A stretch of DNA of 11,706 bases from positions 1-11,706 of the forward strand of contig JABJQE010000125.1 in assembly GCA_018663565.1 (NCBI GenBank), read 5' to 3'. The position numbers and the translations under genes are program-made. The notes under the pieces were generated by a model. The model was not told where the DNA came from, made no database searches, and was given only the letters and a program-made list of their open reading frames with translations. This document shows positions 7,716-11,706 of the stretch, one piece after another (positions within the stretch are counted from its first letter, which is position 1; every line of letters begins with the position of its first letter). This DNA comes from Phycisphaerae bacterium (lineage in GTDB: Bacteria > Planctomycetota > Phycisphaerae > Phycisphaerales > SM1A02).

Positions 7716-8735
7716 ATGAACAAAGAACAATCACACCCAATCCAGCTTGACCCTCATTTGAGTCGACGTACTGTTCTTCATACGGCGACGGTCGCAACAT
7801 TAACGCTGGCCCTGCCGCGGCTGTCGTCGGCCTCAACTCCTCCATTGAAGAAACCGGTACAGATAGGAGTTATTGCTGATCTGCATCATGACGTCATGCA
7901 CGATGGGATTGATCGCCTGGGAGTATTCCTCAAGGCAATGGCGGTGAGCAAGCCAGATGCAATTCTGCAACTGGGAGATTTCGCCTATCCGAGTCCTGAG
8001 AACAGCGACATCATCACCCTGTTCAACCAGGCGCACACTCGGCCCCTGCATGTCATCGGCAATCACGATACGGATGCTGGATTCACCAAGGACAACTGCA
8101 TTGACAAGTGGGGCATCCCGAGCCGTTACTACGCCCGAGATATTGAAGGCCTTCAGTTGCTGGTACTCGACGGCAACGATGCTGGGTCTCCGACGCACAA
8201 GGGTGGCTACGTGTCCTATGTCGGCAAGGAACAGATGGAGTGGTTGAAGGAGAAGTTGGCGACCCTTGATGGGCCGATCATGGTCGCGTGTCATCAGCCG
8301 CTTGCCGGGGCCTACGCCGTCGATAACGCAGAAGAGATACAGGCTGTTCTTGGTGACGCGGCGAACAAGGTCGTCTTGGTAATCAATGGTCACTCACACA
8401 TAGACGAGGTCATTCGTGTCAAGAACGTGACCTATATGCATGTCAACTCTGCCTCCTACAAGTGGGTTGGCAGTGCCAATCGACACGAAAGTTACTCCGA
8501 GGACATCCACACGAAGTATCCGTCGATTTCATGCACGTGTCCCTATCGCGATTCCTTGTTTACCACCCTTACGTTCGACCCTGAGACTTTCACGATTCGT
8601 GTCAAGGGAACCAGAAGCAGTTGGGTGGGCAAGTCACCTGCCGAACTTGGCCTGGACCTGCATCCGAACCTGACAAACGGTGAAGAGATCGCACCTCGGA
8701 TTCGAGATCGAGAGTTCATGAGAGTCAGTACATGA
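7716..8735 (+). CDS. Tat-exported calcineurin-like metallophosphoesterase
   Basis: A 339-residue binuclear-metal phosphoesterase. The N-terminus has a twin-arginine signal, S16-R17-R18-T-V-L followed by a hydrophobic stretch, with likely cleavage after A39 (LSSA). That implies export of the folded, metal-loaded enzyme. Metal and catalytic motifs appear in family order: D55-x-H57 (IADLHHD), G87-D88 (QLGDFAYP), GNHD (115-118), H193 (VACHQPL) and GHSH (225-228). The substrate is not evident; secreted members act on phosphodiesters, phosphomonoesters or nucleotides. The start is ATG 7716; the in-frame GTG at 7689 would only lengthen the Tat N-region. The last 46 residues (294-339) lie beyond the metal-binding core. 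Their coding sequence is repeated at 11207-11362, beyond the sulfatase gene. It converges with the sulfatase gene (73-bp gap). Confidence 0.92.
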   Translation: MNKEQSHPIQLDPHLSRRTVLHTATVATLTLALPRLSSASTPPLKKPVQIGVIADLHHDVMHDGIDRLGVFLKAMAVSKPDAILQLGDFAYPSPENSDIITLFNQAHTRPLHVIGNHDTDAGFTKDNCIDKWGIPSRYYARDIEGLQLLVLDGNDAGSPTHKGGYVSYVGKEQMEWLKEKLATLDGPIMVACHQPLAGAYAVDNAEEIQAVLGDAANKVVLVINGHSHIDEVIRVKNVTYMHVNSASYKWVGSANRHESYSEDIHTKYPSISCTCPYRDSLFTTLTFDPETFTIRVKGTRSSWVGKSPAELGLDLHPNLTNGEEIAPRIRDREFMRVST

Positions 8736-8748
8736 ATGTGTAGATGCA
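8593..8748 (+). repeat. Direct repeat copy A (phosphoesterase 3' end)
   Basis: 156 bp covering the last 46 codons of the phosphoesterase gene, its TGA and 13 nt beyond. It matches 11207-11362 in the same orientation at a constant offset of 2614. I count five differences by eye, at 8597, 8642, 8698, 8740 and 8742, so about 97% identity with no gaps. The matching stops abruptly on both sides. Together the copies frame the 2458-bp interval that contains the sulfatase gene. Confidence 0.97.
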
Positions 8749-8808
8749 ACTCTCAAGAACAGCAAAGCCGCCTACCCTCGCACAAACTGAATCCCGACGC
8801 CTGTCCCG

Positions 8809-11118
8809 TCAGGGGCAGTTGGTGACGTACTCGATAAGGCAGGTCGAGCCGATGTACGCCTGATCAGGCGTGCAGTTGTTGGCGCCGGACCAGTCGTCGA
8901 GCACCAGCATCAGATCGTAGAGGTTGACCATTCCATCAGAGGTTCCAGTGGAGCCGGTTCGATCGAAGAAGGAGAGCTCTTCTTCCGATCCGCTCCATGC
9001 ACTGAGGACGCCCAACAGATCATCGATGTCGACGCTCCCATCGATATTGCCGTCGGCCTGACACGTTGCGGCAGAAGCCCACAGTGACTGGAATTCACAT
9101 GCTAAAGTTCGAAACGCGGCATACTCAACCTTACTCAGCACCGATGGCAGATCGGCCGGGTCATCCGGAAGTTCAATGCGATGCGGACCGCTCGGGTTGT
9201 CAAGTGCCGCAAAGTTCGGGGCGACGTATTGTGGCAGCCTGTAGAACTCGATCTCGTCAACGCATTCGGAGGTATCGCACCATGCCGGTTGAAAGACATT
9301 CAGTTTCCACATGCGATAAACCGGTGAGCTATTGTCAAGCATGGAAATCGTCTGCTGCTTGTCAGGAGACGGGGCAGGGAAGTCGCCTTCCCAGTCTGTG
9401 GGTGGCTCTAGGTAGAGATCGCAGCATTTAATCGGGTAGTCGGGGTGGGAGGGGTCCACTCCATGCCACTCGCCTCCATTGGACAGGCACAACCCTTCTG
9501 CTGCGAAGTGGATGTCGTCGCAAATGCCGCCGGCTACGGCGAATGTGCATGCCTGTGGCGGATCGAAAGGGTTGAAGACGCCAGTTCCAGACTGGGCGAG
9601 ATTGAAGGTTCGAGTTGCCGGCGCATCTGGATTAGAGAGATAGGGTGCAATTGACTTGGCATCGAGCGTGTGCGAATCGGGCATCACGTCTTCAAGATCA
9701 ATGCCTCCGAGTTCGGCGAACAACGCAAACATGTCTACGGCATTGACAGGATGGTCGACACTGCCCTGGGCCACACCGGCGCCTGCGACGGCCATCGGCA
9801 CCCAGACACCAGTCTGGTAGATGGTTGCCTTTGAAAGCAGCGGATTGAATGGGAGTCGTGTAGATGAGTAGAACGTGCCGTTGTCCCCGATCCAGGCGAT
9901 CACTGTATTGGCTGCTTCAAGATCAGCCAGTTCGAAGCCACCGTTCTTGGTGTATGAACCGAGCCCGCGGGCTTCAAGCAGTCTGCCGATTTCTAGATCG
10001 GCTTCTTCGATCATGTACGGAAACAGGGTCTTGATGCCTCCGCTGCTGCCGCAGTCCAGCAATGCGGTGTCGATGCCGTCATCCTCCATTCGTTCGACCA
10101 TGCGTTGGGAAGTGGGCATGACTGGATCGTGAGCAGTGTTGTATTGCAGCGCGAGGTACCACGGATCGGCTGACGGATTGTTGAGCGGGTCGACCTGTTC
10201 GAGCCATTCCATGGCGAAGTCGGTGGTGTCGGTGAGCATCGGCCCGTGGTAGTAGTCGTTGATGCCAATATTCCCTGTTGCATCAGACCATTGTCTGCCC
10301 CAGACCCAGAATCCATTCCTTGCGGTGTTCTGGCCATCTTCGGTTTCGCCGAACAGAATGTCGGCGCATCCGCCGCTGCAAGAAGATTGGAATGCCACGA
10401 CGGAGTTGCCCGACCCATCGGACTGCAGTTCGACTAGAGGAGTGCCGCCCATGGCTAGGCAATCCATACCAGCGATGTCTTCGACACATGTAGATCCATC
10501 AAGGCAGCACGGGCCGCGATGTTCGGGGTCCTGAGGGTCGCCGAGAGGTACGCTGCATGGCAGCCAACCATTTTCATGATTGGCATCTAGGGGCGCAGTC
10601 AGTTGTTGTCCGGCTGTCGTGTCGATCCCAGGAACAAATCCAAACCAGTTGCCCATGTAGGCATCCCAGCCCATCTGAACAGGCTGGGCTTCATCGAACG
10701 GCACTTCGCCGGTGTGCCACTTGCCGGAGAAACCACAGCGGTAGTTTGCCTTCTGAAGGATGGCCGGAGTCATGATCTCGGCCGTATTTAACTGGCTGGT
10801 GGCGAGATGCCCATTCGTGATCGCGGCTTCAACGCCTGTTCGCATCGGCAGTCGACCTGAAAAAAACGCCGCCCGGCTTGGGGAGCATTCCGGCATGGCC
10901 CAGCAGTTCGTGAAGGCGACACCGCTCGAAGTGATGGCATCAAGCACTGGCGTAAATGGAGCTCGCTGGGCTCCCTCGGCGTCCCACCCGAAACTAGCCC
11001 ATTGATCGATTCCGGTGTCGTCGATCACAATGAACAGGATGTCGGGCGGTGCACCGGATGCGGCAGCCAACGACAGGTTTACTGTGGTGAGAAGTAGGGT
11101 GGCTTTGATCGCGTTCAT
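8809..11118 (-). CDS. Secreted sulfatase with dockerin-like C-terminus
   Basis: A 769-residue type I (formylglycine) sulfatase that removes sulfate esters, most likely from sulfated polysaccharide, outside the cytoplasm. Signal peptide: MNAIKATLLLTTVNLSLAAA. Active site: D33-D34 (IVIDDTG); C78-S-P-S-R82, where C78 must be converted to formylglycine by a maturase not seen here; K133 and H135 (GKWHTGE); H330 (NTAHDP); D412-N413 (WIGDNGT); K430 (LLSKATIYQTG). Two cysteine modules interrupt it, near 204-226 and 524-566. The C-terminus carries two dockerin-like EF-hand loops, DGNIDGSVDIDDLLGVL (689-705) and GTSDGMVNLYDLMLVL (725-740), each ending in a W-S-G turn, then three more cysteines. Family members are usually ~450-600 residues; the excess comes from these additions. 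ATG 11118 is preceded by AAGG 9 nt upstream. The specific substrate cannot be inferred. Confidence 0.95.
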   Translation of the reverse strand: MNAIKATLLLTTVNLSLAAASGAPPDILFIVIDDTGIDQWASFGWDAEGAQRAPFTPVLDAITSSGVAFTNCWAMPECSPSRAAFFSGRLPMRTGVEAAITNGHLATSQLNTAEIMTPAILQKANYRCGFSGKWHTGEVPFDEAQPVQMGWDAYMGNWFGFVPGIDTTAGQQLTAPLDANHENGWLPCSVPLGDPQDPEHRGPCCLDGSTCVEDIAGMDCLAMGGTPLVELQSDGSGNSVVAFQSSCSGGCADILFGETEDGQNTARNGFWVWGRQWSDATGNIGINDYYHGPMLTDTTDFAMEWLEQVDPLNNPSADPWYLALQYNTAHDPVMPTSQRMVERMEDDGIDTALLDCGSSGGIKTLFPYMIEEADLEIGRLLEARGLGSYTKNGGFELADLEAANTVIAWIGDNGTFYSSTRLPFNPLLSKATIYQTGVWVPMAVAGAGVAQGSVDHPVNAVDMFALFAELGGIDLEDVMPDSHTLDAKSIAPYLSNPDAPATRTFNLAQSGTGVFNPFDPPQACTFAVAGGICDDIHFAAEGLCLSNGGEWHGVDPSHPDYPIKCCDLYLEPPTDWEGDFPAPSPDKQQTISMLDNSSPVYRMWKLNVFQPAWCDTSECVDEIEFYRLPQYVAPNFAALDNPSGPHRIELPDDPADLPSVLSKVEYAAFRTLACEFQSLWASAATCQADGNIDGSVDIDDLLGVLSAWSGSEEELSFFDRTGSTGTSDGMVNLYDLMLVLDDWSGANNCTPDQAYIGSTCLIEYVTNCP

Positions 11119-11127
11119 GAGTGTTGA

Positions 11128-11131
11128 CCTT
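11128..11131 (-). promoter_or_regulatory. Weak Shine-Dalgarno of the sulfatase gene
   Basis: AAGG on the minus strand, 9 nt before the sulfatase ATG. The rest of the 88-bp gap (11119-11206) up to repeat copy B shows no promoter hexamers I would defend. Confidence 0.35.
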
Positions 11132-11172
11132 AATGGTTCCGTTGCAAGTCAGTCCAACTACGGTAACAGGGC

Positions 11173-11349
11173 ATGAGATGGCGGCAAGCAATAAGTGACA
11201 TTCTGGCGATCCGTGTCAAGGGAACCAGAAGCAGTTGGGTGGGCAAGTCACCTGCGGAACTTGGCCTGGACCTGCATCCGAACCTGACAAACGGTGAAGA
11301 GATCGCACCTCAGATTCGAGATCGAGAGTTCATGAGAGTCAGTACATGA
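11173..11349 (+). pseudogene. Truncated metallophosphoesterase C-terminal fragment
   Basis: From 11209 the plus strand encodes the last 46 residues of the phosphoesterase in frame to the same TGA, with one amino acid change (R to Q in IAPQIRD) and two synonymous changes. The entire metal-binding core is absent: upstream lies the intergenic region of the sulfatase gene. By chance or otherwise, an in-frame ATG at 11173 makes a 58-codon ORF whose first 12 residues (MRWRQAISDILA) are unrelated to the phosphoesterase. It cannot be an enzyme. It is either a relic of a second phosphoesterase gene or the 3' end displaced when the sulfatase module entered. Confidence 0.8.
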
Positions 11350-11362
11350 ATGTATCGATGCA
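11207..11362 (+). repeat. Direct repeat copy B (phosphoesterase 3' end)
   Basis: Second copy of the 156-bp repeat found at 8593-8748, same orientation, about 97% identical by eye. It begins 88 bp upstream of the sulfatase start and runs 13 nt past the phosphoesterase TGA. Three differences fall in 138 coding bases and two in the 13 non-coding bases after the stop. No short terminal inverted repeats are seen at its borders. Confidence 0.97.
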
Positions 11363-11373
11363 CGCCAACGTGC

Positions 11374-11481
11374 TTATGGGCAAACGCCCCAGTTCTCGAG
11401 CACAGGCAGAAGGTCAAATATGTCGATGGTTCCGTTCGCATCCACATCCCCAACGCATTCCGAATCAGTACCGTTCCCCAT
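11374..11481 (-). pseudogene. Dockerin-like C-terminal remnant of a secreted protein
   Basis: Thirty-five codons on the minus strand encode a piece with ECVGDVDANGTIDIFDLLPV, then LENWGVCP and a TAA. This is the typical last unit of Phycisphaerae secreted proteins: a calcium-loop D-V-D-A-N-G-T-I-D-I-F-D, a helix D-L-L-P-V-L, then W-G and a closing cysteine. An ATG at 11481 sits directly after a TAG in the same frame, so the rest of the gene is absent here. Upstream in another frame is an unrelated small membrane ORF. I read it as the 3' stub of a larger gene cut by rearrangement. It converges on the phosphoesterase fragment with a 24-bp gap, mirroring the intact phosphoesterase-sulfatase pair. 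Confidence 0.6.
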
Positions 11482-11506
11482 CTAAAGGGGCATCCGTGGT
11501 TTTCAA

Positions 11507-11656
11507 TCACGGGAAGGTTATGACAATTATTCGAAAAATAGCAACTCCCAAAAAGACCAACATAAAGAAGTTTGCAACCCAGAATATGTAATCAACTTTG
11601 AATTTAATCAACTCAACCTGTTGTTCAATCTTTTGCATTCGTTCTTCGTTTTGCAT
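11507..11656 (-). CDS. Small single-helix membrane peptide, hypothetical
   Basis: A 49-residue ORF found by hand translation in the AT-rich right end. Residues 1-23 are charged and heptad-like (MQNEERMQKIEQQVELIKFK), followed by one strongly hydrophobic helix at about 24-47 (FWVANFFMLVFLGVAIF) and a short TFP end. The layout, a short coiled coil then one membrane helix, is seen in many small phage and bacterial membrane peptides such as XhlA-like proteins, but I do not recognise a family. An in-frame ATG at 11668 would add four residues. No Shine-Dalgarno site is seen; CATAAT on the minus strand just upstream (11677-11682) could be a -10. Base composition is far more AT-rich than the rest of the window, so it may belong to a transferred segment. 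Confidence 0.5.
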   Translation of the reverse strand: MQNEERMQKIEQQVELIKFKVDYIFWVANFFMLVFLGVAIFRIIVITFP

Positions 11657-11706
11657 TGTGATGATCATTCACTGTGCATTATGCAGTAAATTGTAGATTG
11701 CATGGA

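Noticed and set aside
7300..7845. Two minus-strand open frames (7300-7845 and 7442-7723) upstream of and overlapping the membrane-protein gene
   Set aside because: Parts look protein-like and I considered a frameshifted N-terminal extension, but both run under the Tat signal of the phosphoesterase, and the GGAG site 5 nt before ATG 7514 gives the membrane protein a good start of its own.
8800..8813. CCTG/CAGG hairpin at the sulfatase stop as a terminator
   Set aside because: Only a 4-bp stem and no T-run on either strand.
8749..11206. Classical transposon or insertion sequence between the direct repeats
   Set aside because: No transposase or integrase, no terminal inverted repeats, and the flanking repeats are coding sequence of a neighbouring gene, far longer than a target-site duplication.
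1..11706. CRISPR array, tRNA or rRNA genes, toxin-antitoxin or defence operon
   Set aside because: No spaced short repeats, no cloverleaf or rRNA motifs recognised, and every sizeable gene is accounted for by the families listed.

Overview
The window reads as a chromosomal segment from a planctomycete, most likely of the Phycisphaerae and probably uncultured. The evidence is indirect. The secreted sulfatase carries a dockerin-like double EF-hand tail and CC-LDGS-C type cysteine modules of the kind I associate with Phycisphaerae. Two genes appear to start at TTG, and Shine-Dalgarno sites are mostly weak or absent. ValRS is enlarged, with a large insertion after the KMSKS loop. There is no rRNA or tRNA here to fix the taxonomy.

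Bases 1-5425: a TPR lipoprotein gene (minus strand, cut by the window edge) starts only 6-15 nt from the divergent valS. valS overlaps, by TTGA, a lipoprotein with an HEGWH zinc-peptidase motif. A GNAT acetyltransferase follows 47 bp after that. These three plus-strand genes may form an operon that ends facing the amidase gene at a small hairpin.

Bases 5419-7715: a minus-strand pair, a three-helix small membrane protein followed by a Ser-cisSer-Lys amidase with an N-terminal hydrophobic segment. A 201-bp divergent gap separates the pair from the next gene.

Bases 7716-11706: an accessory-looking region. A Tat-exported metallophosphoesterase (plus) converges on a 769-aa secreted sulfatase (minus). 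The last ~46 codons of the phosphoesterase gene plus 13 nt beyond its stop recur at 11207-11362 (156 bp, 5 differences by eye), on the far side of the sulfatase. The sulfatase is therefore framed by a direct repeat. The second phosphoesterase tail again converges on a minus-strand dockerin-like 3' end, here only a 35-codon remnant. The last ~190 bp are AT-rich and encode a 49-residue single-helix membrane peptide.

Functionally, the left half is housekeeping (aminoacylation, envelope lipoproteins, acetylation). The right half is envelope and extracellular hydrolysis (amidase, phosphoesterase, sulfatase), as expected for a degrader of sulfated polysaccharides. The most notable structure is the repeat-framed sulfatase module. 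I see no integrase, transposase, CRISPR array or defence system.
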